From an uncultured Granulosicoccaceae bacterium (lineage in GTDB: Bacteria; Pseudomonadota; Gammaproteobacteria; Granulosicoccales; Granulosicoccaceae): a stretch of 44,920 bases of DNA. Position 1 is the stretch's first letter. Each line of letters opens with the position of its first letter. Under the pieces are notes generated by a model. The model was not told the origin of the DNA and did no database searches. It saw only the letters and a list, made by a program, of their open reading frames with translations. Positions 1 to 8,510 of the stretch are shown here, piece after piece. The stretch spans positions 1 to 44,920 of the forward strand of contig CAKZUP010000126.1 in NCBI GenBank assembly GCA_937922945.1. The letters are read 5' to 3'. The translations under genes and the position numbers were made by a program.

Positions 1-358
1 TCTGTGCTTCCCGACATGTTTCTACAAACAAGTTTAGCCAGAAATGTAGTGTTTGAATCCGGTTCTTTAAATACCCCTTTAGAAATTAACCTTACTACTT
101 AACTGTGCAAACAATGTGATCATTTAGGTTATACAAACGTATAGGTGATATAAAAGTTGTATAACGATGTAGTGCAAATCACTTTGTGTATGAATCAGTT
201 TTATCTGACTTATACTTAGCTACTATTTTTAGTTAGTGCTGAAAATCACCGATTCATTGCGTGACACGTCGGTAATGCAACATTGTTGCACGCCAGACGG
301 TCTTGTTTACATCGCGCTTCGTATTTGTGATTCATTTTTAAACTTGGAGTTCCAACGC
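1..358. other. Non-coding region upstream of the first protease, with two dyads
   Basis: AT-rich, with no convincing gene. It holds two symmetric elements. The first has arms GTTATACAA (128-136) and TTGTATAAC (157-165), a perfect 9-bp inverted repeat with a 20-bp spacer. The second, at 276-290, is TGCAACA-T-TGTTGCA, a perfect 7+1+7 dyad. An open frame runs in from a GTG at 236, but the part before 359 does not look like a protein N-terminus and has no ribosome binding site. I read it as the control region of the protease gene. Confidence 0.5.
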
Positions 359-1882
359 ATGTTTAACTTTGCCCCTATTATGAGTAATTCAGGTATGAGT
401 AATTCAGGGATCACACCTGTGGTCGCGCCTCGAATCACACGTAGAGACCAAACGCAAGATAATTCACCGATAACATTTGTAACAAGAATATCCCGAAACC
501 CCTTGGTATGGTTGTTTTTACTGCCGTTTCTTGCGGTAACGAAATCCTTTGCCAACAGTTTGCCTGATTTCAGTGCGCTAGTAGACAATGAAGGCGACGC
601 CGTTGTAAAAATTTCAGTAATCACAGAATCTGAACAGAGTGGTTTTAGCGGCATCCCGGGTCTCGATCTCGAGCAGTTACCGGAAAATTACCGTCGATTC
701 TTTGAGCAATTGCCCTTAAATCCCGACCGAGGCCAACGCAGAGGTACCGGTTTTGGTAGTGGTTTCATAATCGATCCCAGTGGCTATTTGATAACCAATG
801 CGCATGTTGTCGACGGCGCAGTCGACATAAGAGTCGGTTTGAACGACAGACGTGAACTACCAGCCAAATTGATTGGTTCGGATAAATCCAGTGACATTGC
901 AGTGCTGAAAGTCGACGCTGAAAATCTGCCAGTTGTAAAAATTGGTGACTCAGACAACATAAAGGTCGGCGAATGGGTTCTGGCAATTGGTTCACCTTTT
1001 GGCTTCGAGCACACTGCAACGCAAGGCATCGTGTCAGCTTTATCGCGTAGCTTGCCAGACGATACCTATGTGCCGTTTATACAAACCGATGTGGCAGTCA
1101 ATCCTGGTAATTCAGGCGGGCCATTGTTCAATACCGATGGGCAGGTTATTGGTGTTAATTCGCAAATATACTCGCGCTCCGGTGGCTATCAGGGACTCTC
1201 GTTTGCTATACCCATTAACGTTGCAATGTCAATTGCCGAGCAATTGCGCGATACCGGGTATGCAACACGCGGATGGTTAGGCGTGCGTATTCAAAATGTC
1301 GATCAGTCTCTGGCTGAATCATTTGGACTCTCTAAACCCGAAGGTGCGTTGGTTTCTGAGATCACGCCAGATAGTCCAGCAGCAAAGGCTGGTTACTTGC
1401 CTGGCGATATCATTTTGTCCTTCAACGATAAAAACGTGCCTTTTTCCAGCGCTTTACCGCCGTTGGTCGGTGTGATCAAACCTGGCGATACCGTAGAAAC
1501 TGAGGTGCTTCGGGATGGTAAGCGTAAAACCATTAAGGTCACCATAGAGCCGCTGGAGAGCGACGTGACTAATCGAGATCGCTCACTAGCCAAAGGTCAG
1601 GATTCCTCGAGCCTCGGCGCGGTGGTTGCACCCGTGAATACCAGCGAACTCAAAGCCATGGGGGTAGACCATGGTGTTCGAGTCACAGAAGTAGAACCCG
1701 ATGGTGCAGCAGCAAAAGCCGGTATTTTATCCGGCGATGTCATTGTGTCGTTTAATCGCGCAAAGGTAGAGTCGGTTCAGCAGTTCTCATCGCTGCTGGA
1801 AGATGCCCCAACGGGGCAGTCGATGCCTATTCTGATTCAACGCGATGAGTCCCCCATCTTTTTGGCAATCACGCTGCCGTAG
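359..1882 (+). CDS. DegP/DegQ-type (Do) periplasmic serine endoprotease
   Basis: Trypsin-fold HtrA protease that degrades or chaperones misfolded envelope proteins. The catalytic triad is visible: His in TNAHVV, Asp in SDIAVLKV and Ser in GNSGGPL. Two PDZ domains follow, the first starting near GWLGVRIQNV and the second near the C-terminus (ELKAMGVDHGVRV). The start at 359 has GGAG 9 bases upstream. It gives 507 residues with a long, polar N-terminus before a hydrophobic export segment (PLVWLFLLPFLAV), so either the signal peptide is extended or an internal ATG is used. A near-exact 15-base duplication encodes MSNSG twice just after the start. The gene stands alone and ends at a strong terminator. 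A second DegQ-type protease lies at 14986-16419. The family call is secure; which Deg subtype it is remains uncertain. Confidence 0.93.
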   Translation: MFNFAPIMSNSGMSNSGITPVVAPRITRRDQTQDNSPITFVTRISRNPLVWLFLLPFLAVTKSFANSLPDFSALVDNEGDAVVKISVITESEQSGFSGIPGLDLEQLPENYRRFFEQLPLNPDRGQRRGTGFGSGFIIDPSGYLITNAHVVDGAVDIRVGLNDRRELPAKLIGSDKSSDIAVLKVDAENLPVVKIGDSDNIKVGEWVLAIGSPFGFEHTATQGIVSALSRSLPDDTYVPFIQTDVAVNPGNSGGPLFNTDGQVIGVNSQIYSRSGGYQGLSFAIPINVAMSIAEQLRDTGYATRGWLGVRIQNVDQSLAESFGLSKPEGALVSEITPDSPAAKAGYLPGDIILSFNDKNVPFSSALPPLVGVIKPGDTVETEVLRDGKRKTIKVTIEPLESDVTNRDRSLAKGQDSSSLGAVVAPVNTSELKAMGVDHGVRVTEVEPDGAAAKAGILSGDVIVSFNRAKVESVQQFSSLLEDAPTGQSMPILIQRDESPIFLAITLP

Positions 1883-1910
1883 AATTTTTCAGGCTCATCT
1901 GTCTTGCATC

Positions 1911-1939
1911 AAGCCCCGCTTATACGGGGCTTTTTTTTT
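1911..1939 (+). terminator. Rho-independent terminator of the protease gene
   Basis: Stem AAGCCCCG / CGGGGCTT around the loop CTTATA, followed by an unbroken run of nine T. It begins about 30 bases after the protease stop codon. A textbook intrinsic terminator. Confidence 0.92.
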
Positions 1940-2123
1940 CGCGAACGACCAAGCTGTCACTCCCAGTGTTTGCTGGGTTGTTCGCAGGCAGCATGGCGAG
2001 CCCATACTAAATGTTAGTAGTAATAGTGTCTGGTGCCCTGTACAAAGCAGGCAGGTTGGAACCTTTGATCTTTTTTTGTACAAAACTCTCCACATAAATG
2101 CGCTGAGTTTCTCAGTTAGTCAA

Positions 2124-2190
2124 ATAAAACGGGCTAAATATCCCTTTTTTATCGACATCAATGAAAAAAGGGACTAGAATCCCGTTTTAT
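2124..2190 (+). promoter_or_regulatory. Promoter and twin-dyad operator of the DUF6502 gene
   Basis: Two arms, 2124-2150 and 2164-2190, are reverse complements except for 7 central bases: two blocks of 10 matching bases separated by 13 bases. Each arm also holds its own GGG-N8-CCC dyad (2131-2144 and 2170-2183). A good promoter sits inside: -35 TCGACA at 2152-2157, a 17-base spacer and -10 TAGAAT at 2175-2180. That places transcription start at about 2187-2189, on the ATG, so the mRNA would be leaderless. No Shine-Dalgarno is present. A repressor bound here would block its own promoter. Confidence 0.6.
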
Positions 2191-3031
2191 GAGCGACAAA
2201 CTTCAACAACTTCTCACGCTAGCGGTTATCCGAATACTTCGGCCATTGGTCAGGGTTCTGATAAGACACGAAATGTCCCATGCAGAATTCTCGGAGCTTG
2301 CACGACGTGCCTACGTTCAGGAAGCGTACGCAAACTTTGGCATTGAAGGCCGGAAAATGACGCATTCACGCGTAGCCGTGCTCACGGGGCTGAGCCGCAA
2401 AGAAGTGCGTCGACTGGTCAATATCGATGAGTTCGAAGCGGTTCTGTCAAATACTCCCAATCGAGCCGTTCGGGTTATTGATGGTTGGTTAAGCGATGCA
2501 GAGTTTCAACAGAACGGCAAGCCAAAGGATTTACCACTGCAAGGTGAAACCGGCAGCTTTGCTGCATTGGTTGCGCGCTACAGCGGTGACATTACGCTCG
2601 GTGCTGTTGTTGATGAGCTAGAGCGTGTTGGCGTTGTGAAGCGACCGCAAAAAGATGTGGTTGTATTGGCCTCGCAAGGTTATATCCCACACGCCGACGA
2701 ACTTGAGAAAGTCCACATATTTTCAATTTGCACAGCAGATCTTCTCGATACCGCTGTTCATAACCTCGATTCAAAACCTGAACAGCGTCGTTTTCAGCGA
2801 CAGCTGACGTATCCCGGTGTGCCCGAGTCGGTTGCTGAAGATTTCCGAGAAGAGGCAGCGATGCGATCAACACGACTGCTCGAAGAGTTGCAATCATTTC
2901 TGGCGTCTCGCACATCAGACGAATCAAACAATCCATCCTCCGAACCACTGCATCGCATTGGTCTGGGTATTTACTTGCACGACAAGACTGACGCGGACAA
3001 TTTCGCGAACCAAGGAAAAGAAAGACTATGA
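2189..3031 (+). CDS. DUF6502 family protein, probable HTH transcriptional regulator
   Basis: 280 residues. The N-terminal third carries the conserved DUF6502 pattern: a helical stretch with FSELARRAYV, then THSRVAVLTGLSRKEVRRLV (about residues 58-77), which reads as a helix-turn-helix. The remainder is a mixed domain of unknown role that includes an acidic, Ser-rich linker near residue 245. I infer a DNA-binding autoregulator because a twin dyad and promoter overlap its start codon. Its stop overlaps the ATG of the next gene by 4 bases (ATGA), so it is translationally coupled to a large surface lipoprotein. From general knowledge, DUF6502 genes are often followed by a lipoprotein gene of unknown function. 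No direct function can be assigned. Confidence 0.8.
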   Translation: MSDKLQQLLTLAVIRILRPLVRVLIRHEMSHAEFSELARRAYVQEAYANFGIEGRKMTHSRVAVLTGLSRKEVRRLVNIDEFEAVLSNTPNRAVRVIDGWLSDAEFQQNGKPKDLPLQGETGSFAALVARYSGDITLGAVVDELERVGVVKRPQKDVVVLASQGYIPHADELEKVHIFSICTADLLDTAVHNLDSKPEQRRFQRQLTYPGVPESVAEDFREEAAMRSTRLLEELQSFLASRTSDESNNPSSEPLHRIGLGIYLHDKTDADNFANQGKERL

Positions 3032-5982
3032 AAAAACGATACGGCCTTAGGCTGCGACATATTATAAGCGTCATTGCGTTGGTTGGTATAACAGCGTGCT
3101 CAGGCTCCTCTGACGACGGGGGTGGTTTGATTATCGGTACCGGTAAAACCATTGAAGGAACTGCAACGAGTAATAAACTGTTTGCATCCAACTCAGTTGA
3201 GGTGCGCGCAAAATCCGGTGAAAGAGCAGTTGCCAGTTTTAATGATCAGGGCCGCTTTACCGCTGCCGATTTAACCGGTACCGGGCCTTGGTTGTTAAGA
3301 AGCGATTTGGGTAATGGCAACTATTTATATGGTGTTGCTACTGAATCTTCGGGTGAAATTGTGGTGCAGAACATACACAGTTATTCCGATGCTGTAGTGC
3401 GAAGCTGGTATGAAACACAAAATATGCAGGTAGATTCTGTGTTTGAAGCTGAAGGCACTAACTTGTCTATGCCAAGCGCTGCAGAAGCTAACGCAATTTA
3501 CAATACGCTTTTTGCGGTGGTCACAGACGTTGTGGATAATTACGGGCTATCCGGCGTTAATTTAAATACCGCTGAGTTCGTCGCAAATGGTGCAGGCGTC
3601 GATGGGTTCATTTTACAAAACCCGGTTATACAAAACGATGGCAGCATAACTATCACGATTTTGGATCCGGATAACAACACGGCATCGGTTGCCGTTGAAG
3701 GCCTGGATTTAACAACAGACTTAACGGTCGCAGACACAACAGACCCATCAATACCAGCTGATTTGCGTGCGTTGCCCTCAGCGACTGACGAAATCACGTT
3801 GGTTTGGAGTGTGTCCAGTGACAATATCGGTATCGCACGCTATGCCATTTTCCGCGATGCAGTGCAGATAGCAACATCACCGTATCCTGTGTTCGTTGAT
3901 GGTGGGTTAAGCAGTGGTGTGCAATACAACTATAGCGTTGTCGCGATTGATGCTGCTGGTAACGAGTCGGGTGCATCAGCAATTGCCACTGCCGCCCCAC
4001 AGGGTAGTATGGATACCACGCCGCCTCAAACGCCAGCAAGTGTTCAGATTGACACCCGTCGTGGGTCGCTTGATCTGTCATGGAGTCAGGTGGGTATAAG
4101 CGATGTGGTTAGTTATTCCATTCATCGTGGAACGACTCCAACGAATCTTTCATCCTACGTGAACGTGAACTCAACCTTTCTGTTCGATGAAGCGGTTAAC
4201 GCAGGTGTTCAGTATTGCTATGAAATCAGCGCTGTCGATGCCAGCGGAAACACGTCGCCAGCAACGGGTTTGGTTTGTGCAACAGCGCCCGGTGATGTGG
4301 TGGCCAGTGGTGGCACAACAACGCCTATCGACAATACACCAACCGACGGTTTAACCGCGCCACAAGTCGATGTGACCAATACACCATGCACAGCTGAGTT
4401 AGGACTTATCAGCATCAACACCGATACGGTTGTTCCTGCTGGCTGTTACATCGCTACATCGGGTATTACGATTAATGAGCCTGGCAATCTGACATTAGAG
4501 CCTGGTGTGATTATCAAGTTTCGATCAAATAATTTTATTGATGTTAATCAAGGTGCCAGTCTGACGGCGGAAGGAACGCCTGACAACCCTATCGTACTTA
4601 CCGGTACGGAGCCCACACCGGGGCACTGGATAGGTGTGGATATTAATTCATCGAGCGTTAGAAATAAGCTTGACCATGTGCAAATTGAGTACGCTGGCGG
4701 TGCTTCAAATGATCGTGCTGCGCTGACATTTCTTGTTCCGCTCAATCGCTCTGCGCGATTGGCGATGTCGAATTCAACCATTCGATTTAATACTGGGCCG
4801 GGCATGGCGATGTCAGAATTTATGTCTTTGTCGACTTTCGATGGCAACCGCTATACCGGAAATACGGTACCAGTTGTGGCAGAACCGACAAGGTTAAATT
4901 TACTCGACAAGCGCAGTCTTTATACTGGCAATACACTAGATGCCATACTTGTTGCAGGTGACAATCTCACTGAAGATTTAGTGATACCGGAACTACCAGT
5001 GCCTTATCATGTTCAAAACCCACTCTTCACGAATGAAACGTTGAGTGTGGAGCCTGGCGTGACGTTGAAATTCGCTGAAAACGCAAAATTGGCAGTGTCA
5101 CCTGATGCAACGTTGAGTCTGGTTGGAACCGCGGAAAAACCGATTAACCTTGTCGGTGTGGAGGCCGAGAGCGGTGCATGGGATGGAGTAGAGGTTACTT
5201 TTTCTGATGACAGTGAAATGCGTTTCGTTAATATTCAGCATGCGGGTGGTGATAATGGTGGAGCTGCACTTAGTATAAGATCAGCAACGTCGAACGTGTC
5301 CAGGCTGACTATGGATAATGTTTCAATAACCGATAGTGCGGGTTTAGGCCTTATTGCTGATATCTCTACAGAGTTTCCTGAGTTCAGCAACGTAACGATT
5401 AGTGGCAATGCAGGCATCGCTGAAGTTGATGCATATGCTGCGCAGCAGTTTAACGATGCTGTCAATATCATTGGCAATACGGTCGATGCCATTGTTATAA
5501 AGAATCAGACCCTCAACAGTGGTGATGTTGTTCTTGCAAACGCGCTAGTGCCTTACCATGTTGATCGTCTAACGGTTAACAGCAATCTGACTCTTGAGGC
5601 CGGCGTGTCTTTCCTGATGGAAGAGGATGGCGATGTCCAGATTCAAAGTTCCGGGTCGTTCACCACCAACGGTACCTTGTCAGACCCTGTATCGATAGTC
5701 GGGCGCGAACGTGTACCGGGTTATTGGGAAGGTCTTAACTATCTGAATTCCAATAGTGATAAGAATCAACTGACTCACACGCTGTTAGCAGATGGTGGTG
5801 GTTCGGCATCATTCGCCGCTAACGCGCATTTTACGTGCAACGTTGCTTCGAGCTTTAAAATTGTCAGTAGTCGGATAGAGAACAGTGCAGGGCATGGGTT
5901 GTTCAATCAGTCGAATACTTGCGTTATTGATGTCGATGAAGAAACCACTTTTACAAACAATGTTTCAGGCGACATTAACTAA
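3028..5982 (+). CDS. Large lipoprotein with two fibronectin III domains and a parallel beta-helix
   Basis: 984 residues. The signal peptide ends in the lipobox ITAC, giving lipidated Cys24, followed by an acidic/Gly linker (SGSSDDGGG) that favours outer-membrane placement. Residues about 40-230 form a DUF5666-like or carboxypeptidase-regulatory-like beta region. Fibronectin III domains lie at about 235-325 and 327-420, each closing with a DAAGN or DASGN turn. From about 450 to the end, repeated units of the type LTLEPGVIIKF and ADGTPxxPI, recurring roughly every 190 residues, form a right-handed parallel beta-helix like those of polysaccharide-binding or adhesin proteins. It is the second gene of a coupled pair with the DUF6502 regulator. 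Likely a cell-surface binding or structural protein; no catalytic residues are recognised. Confidence 0.75.
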   Translation: MKKRYGLRLRHIISVIALVGITACSGSSDDGGGLIIGTGKTIEGTATSNKLFASNSVEVRAKSGERAVASFNDQGRFTAADLTGTGPWLLRSDLGNGNYLYGVATESSGEIVVQNIHSYSDAVVRSWYETQNMQVDSVFEAEGTNLSMPSAAEANAIYNTLFAVVTDVVDNYGLSGVNLNTAEFVANGAGVDGFILQNPVIQNDGSITITILDPDNNTASVAVEGLDLTTDLTVADTTDPSIPADLRALPSATDEITLVWSVSSDNIGIARYAIFRDAVQIATSPYPVFVDGGLSSGVQYNYSVVAIDAAGNESGASAIATAAPQGSMDTTPPQTPASVQIDTRRGSLDLSWSQVGISDVVSYSIHRGTTPTNLSSYVNVNSTFLFDEAVNAGVQYCYEISAVDASGNTSPATGLVCATAPGDVVASGGTTTPIDNTPTDGLTAPQVDVTNTPCTAELGLISINTDTVVPAGCYIATSGITINEPGNLTLEPGVIIKFRSNNFIDVNQGASLTAEGTPDNPIVLTGTEPTPGHWIGVDINSSSVRNKLDHVQIEYAGGASNDRAALTFLVPLNRSARLAMSNSTIRFNTGPGMAMSEFMSLSTFDGNRYTGNTVPVVAEPTRLNLLDKRSLYTGNTLDAILVAGDNLTEDLVIPELPVPYHVQNPLFTNETLSVEPGVTLKFAENAKLAVSPDATLSLVGTAEKPINLVGVEAESGAWDGVEVTFSDDSEMRFVNIQHAGGDNGGAALSIRSATSNVSRLTMDNVSITDSAGLGLIADISTEFPEFSNVTISGNAGIAEVDAYAAQQFNDAVNIIGNTVDAIVIKNQTLNSGDVVLANALVPYHVDRLTVNSNLTLEAGVSFLMEEDGDVQIQSSGSFTTNGTLSDPVSIVGRERVPGYWEGLNYLNSNSDKNQLTHTLLADGGGSASFAANAHFTCNVASSFKIVSSRIENSAGHGLFNQSNTCVIDVDEETTFTNNVSGDIN

Positions 5983-6012
5983 AGATGTAGCTGTTAGTAG
6001 TAATGTTTGAAA

Positions 6013-6056
6013 TGCACTCGATTGGCGCCGCTGGCAAAGGGCGTTCATCGAGTGCA
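6013..6056. terminator. Inverted repeat between convergent genes, possible bidirectional terminator
   Basis: Perfect 10-bp arms TGCACTCGAT (6013-6022) and ATCGAGTGCA (6047-6056), with a further CGCC/GGCG pairing inside. It lies between the lipoprotein stop and the convergent minus-strand gene. There is no T-run on either side, so intrinsic termination is only a guess. Confidence 0.4.
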
Positions 6057-6109
6057 CTAGTTTAGAAAATCTGCTTGCTTATCCGACAAAAGTGATATCA
6101 AAAATGCCC

Positions 6110-6829
6110 TTACTTCGGGCTTTGCTCATCAGACTGTTCTGTTACCAGCACTTCTTCAAGCTTTAAGCCGGTTAGTCGGTTTACTGTTCGCCAGATAAAA
6201 TAGAATATCGCCAGCATCATGATGGTTGATGGGATGGCAATCATCGGGTAGCTGAGCAGGGTCATTTTACCCAGCTCTTCGTTAAAGGCTTGGGAGCCGC
6301 TTTCGCTGGTTACAATGGCTTTTGCCAGAACGTAGTTCATGATGGCAGAAAACAGGAATGTCCCTGCGAACAAAAGATTTGCCCTATCGAGCTTTTTTTC
6401 AAATTCAGGCTTTGTGTTATTTTTTGCAAGCGCACCTTCAATACGCTCCACATTCATAAGCTTCGGGTTAAACAGTAATTTTCGAACAATCGGAAAACCC
6501 AGCTTGTTCGCCACGAGTACACCTATGCCCAGAATAAGGGGGATGGCTGCTTCCTTGACGGCTAGCCACTGTGCATCGATTTTAAGTAATCCTATGCCAC
6601 CGGTTAGTAACACACTGAAGATACCCAGCAACGCTATGTAGTTACGCTTCTTATTGCCAATGAGCTCGATTAGCCCCCAGCCAATCGGGAAGGCCAGTGC
6701 AACCACAAGCGCCATGACAGGGCCAAGGTGTCCTTCGCCACTGAATTTCATCAGAATAACCGATGGGATAATGATGCTGACGATAAGATCAACAAACGGT
6801 CTTTGTTTGGGTTCTTCCTGAGTTACCAT
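6110..6829 (-). CDS. VC0807-type integral membrane protein
   Basis: 239 residues. A short polar N-terminus is followed by about six hydrophobic segments: roughly residues 13-27, 35-55, 65-80, 90-105, 150-170 and 195-215. A charged cytoplasmic-looking loop lies between the fourth and fifth, and the tail is acidic. The pattern of PFVDLIVSIIIPSVIL followed by GPVMALVVALAFPIGWGLIEL is the one I associate with the VC0807 family, which resembles septation-protein-A-type membrane proteins and has no established substrate. A leader-like ORF and a strong terminator lie 130 bases upstream on the same strand, so expression could be attenuated. The family call is from memory of the motif. Confidence 0.65.
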   Translation of the reverse strand: MVTQEEPKQRPFVDLIVSIIIPSVILMKFSGEGHLGPVMALVVALAFPIGWGLIELIGNKKRNYIALLGIFSVLLTGGIGLLKIDAQWLAVKEAAIPLILGIGVLVANKLGFPIVRKLLFNPKLMNVERIEGALAKNNTKPEFEKKLDRANLLFAGTFLFSAIMNYVLAKAIVTSESGSQAFNEELGKMTLLSYPMIAIPSTIMMLAIFYFIWRTVNRLTGLKLEEVLVTEQSDEQSPK

Positions 6830-6960
6830 TTTTGTAGTGCGCTTCGTAGAGTCTATGGAGGTTGGAAAGGTGCTATCACGCTGCGATTAACATTCAACGA
6901 TACACTTATAGCCAATAACACTTATGGCCGTACCCATTGAACCAATAAAACGTAGCCATT

Positions 6961-6983
6961 AAAAAGGCCGCCTGGCGGCGGCC
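6961..6983 (-). terminator. Rho-independent terminator of the small leader-like transcript
   Basis: Read on the minus strand: GGCCGCC-GCCA-GGCGGCC followed by TTTTT. The 7-bp GC-only stem with a tetraloop is very strong. It lies after the tiny ORFs at 7009-7122 and before the VC0807-type gene (start 6829). Confidence 0.88.
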
Positions 6984-7008
6984 CCGTGTCTTAGCTGACA
7001 AATCAAAC

Positions 7009-7050
7009 TTATCGTACTAACTTCTTACTTTTCAGCCAATACAGAGCCAT
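7009..7050 (-). CDS. Possible second micro-ORF, in frame with the first
   Basis: A 13-codon frame (MALYWLKSKKLVR) begins at an ATG lying in the loop of a small hairpin (GAGCC/GGCTC, 7044-7056). It is in the same reading frame as the 18-codon ORF upstream, separated from it by one TAA codon. It has no Shine-Dalgarno of its own. It could be a coupled peptide, the readthrough tail of the first ORF, or chance. Confidence 0.3.
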   Translation of the reverse strand: MALYWLKSKKLVR

Positions 7051-7065
7051 GGGCTCAGTAGCACT

Positions 7066-7122
7066 TTATGCTACGTATGCCCCGCTCAGAACTGATCTGC
7101 CAGTTATCAAAACACTAGACAT
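7066..7122 (-). CDS. 18-residue micro-ORF with near-perfect Shine-Dalgarno
   Basis: The minus strand reads AAAGGAGGTGATCAA then ATG, an almost complete match to the 16S anti-Shine-Dalgarno. The peptide is MSSVLITGRSVLSGAYVA, then TAA. The stop codon sits in the loop of a perfect 6-bp hairpin (GTAGCA/TGCTAC, 7058-7074). A strong terminator follows at 6961-6983, so the unit looks like an independent short transcript or a leader peptide with an attenuator in front of the VC0807-type gene. I do not recognise the peptide. Its size leaves coding unproven, but the ribosome binding site is far better than chance. Confidence 0.55.
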   Translation of the reverse strand: MSSVLITGRSVLSGAYVA

Positions 7123-7236
7123 TTGATCACCTCCTTTACGTTTGCCAATCGAACTTTAAGCGTAGCATGAAAATCGCTTGCGTGGCGTTTTCTGTTCAAT
7201 CGTTACGCAAATGAAAAAAACAGGCCAAATGTGCAA

Positions 7237-8505
7237 TCAGGGAGTGGGTAGGGTTAATTCAGTGCTAATCGGTTCTTCTATGCGCGGCGCGCCTGCTCCA
7301 ACGCGAATCGATCGGTAGGTTTTTACACCTGGAGCGATATCGATATTCGATAAACTGATGCTGTAGTCGTTGATACTATCCGAGACGAGTAGGTTGAGCG
7401 AATGTTTACCGGAACTCAGTGGTATTTGCACCAATGACACATGTGCCGGTAGCGTTTCCCAACTTCTTGTGTCAGCCACTTCGCTCGCCATAAAGGCAAC
7501 GGTAAGCAGGCTTCCAAGTAGTTCGTTTTCGCCCGACACCGACTGCGCAATATTCTTTTTTGCCGCCAACCGCAATAGCTGCTTTGTGGTGATTCCCTTG
7601 CCTCGCGCGGCCAGTGCTTCACGCGAAATATCAACCAGCTGCACATTCACTACATCAGCTGATTTGTTTTTACCGTCTTTCTCAACGGCAATTGACAAAT
7701 TTGGTTGTGATATATCTGGGTAAACAGGAAACGATGCATACAAGCTTGGATCAACATAAATCTCACCGGATATTTTGGGTGGAATAGAACCCGCTTGTAA
7801 AAAAATCACCAGCTCACCATCGTCGCCACTGCTCGTTTCCGATTCTATAAGCTGTTTAAATGCGTCAGCATCCTGTGCTCGGCCCAAGCGCTTGGCATTC
7901 TGCCATGCACGTCGGGCAATGCCTTTGTCGCGACCAGAATCGTCGAGCAATTTTTTATATTCAATGTGTGCGCTGTCGGGCTTGCCAGCGGCTTCAAAAC
8001 TCATCGCTATAAGGCTTCTGGAGTACCAGTCGTTTTTTAAATCGGCTCCGTGCTCATCAAAAACCTGAAGCGCTTGTCTTGCTTCTACCGCGGCACCTTC
8101 GGCGTTGTTCAACAGCAGGAAATTCATCATTTGAAAGGTGTGAATCCACAAGCGTTCGCTGTACTCGCCCTTATAGGCCGTAACCCAGTCGTTAGTGACT
8201 AACGAGGTTGTTTGTTCACGAACACTGATGTAATCCAGTTCGTTGAGCAGTGCCGTGGCACTTTTGAATGCATCAATGCTTTGCTGATACTCACCGGCGG
8301 TGTGAGCGATAAGCCCCCGGTCGAGAAGCGCGAGAAGCGCATTGCGTTTCGAGATAGATTGTGTATTCAGCGTTTCTAAAGCGGCTTGTGGCTGGCCGCT
8401 AAAAAATTGATTACGCGCGTTGTTGAGGGGCGTGCTGCTTGCACAGCCCTGCAACAACACCGCGGCGCATAACAGCACCGCGCGATAATGCCACATAAAC
8501 TTCAT
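7237..8505 (-). CDS. COG3014-type lipoprotein with TPR-like repeats, partner of LpoB
   Basis: 422 residues. The signal peptide has lipobox LQGC (Cys21), so it is a lipoprotein. Residues about 25-210 are helical hairpins of TPR type (for example GLIAHTAGEYQQSIDAFKSA and SFEAAGKPDSAHIEYKKLL). The C-terminal half is beta-rich. The pattern matches the uncharacterised COG3014 family, which is commonly encoded next to an LpoB-like lipoprotein; here that gene ends 5 bases upstream (8511-9137), so the two form one operon. Likely periplasmic, outer-membrane anchored, and possibly a cofactor of peptidoglycan synthase activation. That role is inferred from the neighbour only. Confidence 0.75.
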   Translation of the reverse strand: MKFMWHYRAVLLCAAVLLQGCASSTPLNNARNQFFSGQPQAALETLNTQSISKRNALLALLDRGLIAHTAGEYQQSIDAFKSATALLNELDYISVREQTTSLVTNDWVTAYKGEYSERLWIHTFQMMNFLLLNNAEGAAVEARQALQVFDEHGADLKNDWYSRSLIAMSFEAAGKPDSAHIEYKKLLDDSGRDKGIARRAWQNAKRLGRAQDADAFKQLIESETSSGDDGELVIFLQAGSIPPKISGEIYVDPSLYASFPVYPDISQPNLSIAVEKDGKNKSADVVNVQLVDISREALAARGKGITTKQLLRLAAKKNIAQSVSGENELLGSLLTVAFMASEVADTRSWETLPAHVSLVQIPLSSGKHSLNLLVSDSINDYSISLSNIDIAPGVKTYRSIRVGAGAPRIEEPISTELTLPTP

Positions 8506-8510
8506 GCGTT

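Noticed and set aside
2124-2190. Reading the long inverted repeat as an mRNA hairpin hiding the start codon
   Set aside because: A better promoter lies inside it, so most of the repeat would not be transcribed; operator DNA fits better.
3540-4081. Antisense frames within the beta-helix lipoprotein
   Set aside because: Shadows of a repeat-rich coding sequence, without starts or domains.
7125-7138. GATCACCTCCTTTA on the plus strand, resembling the 3' end of 16S rRNA
   Set aside because: Sequence upstream shows no 16S helix 45 or any other rRNA similarity; it is the reverse complement of a very strong Shine-Dalgarno.
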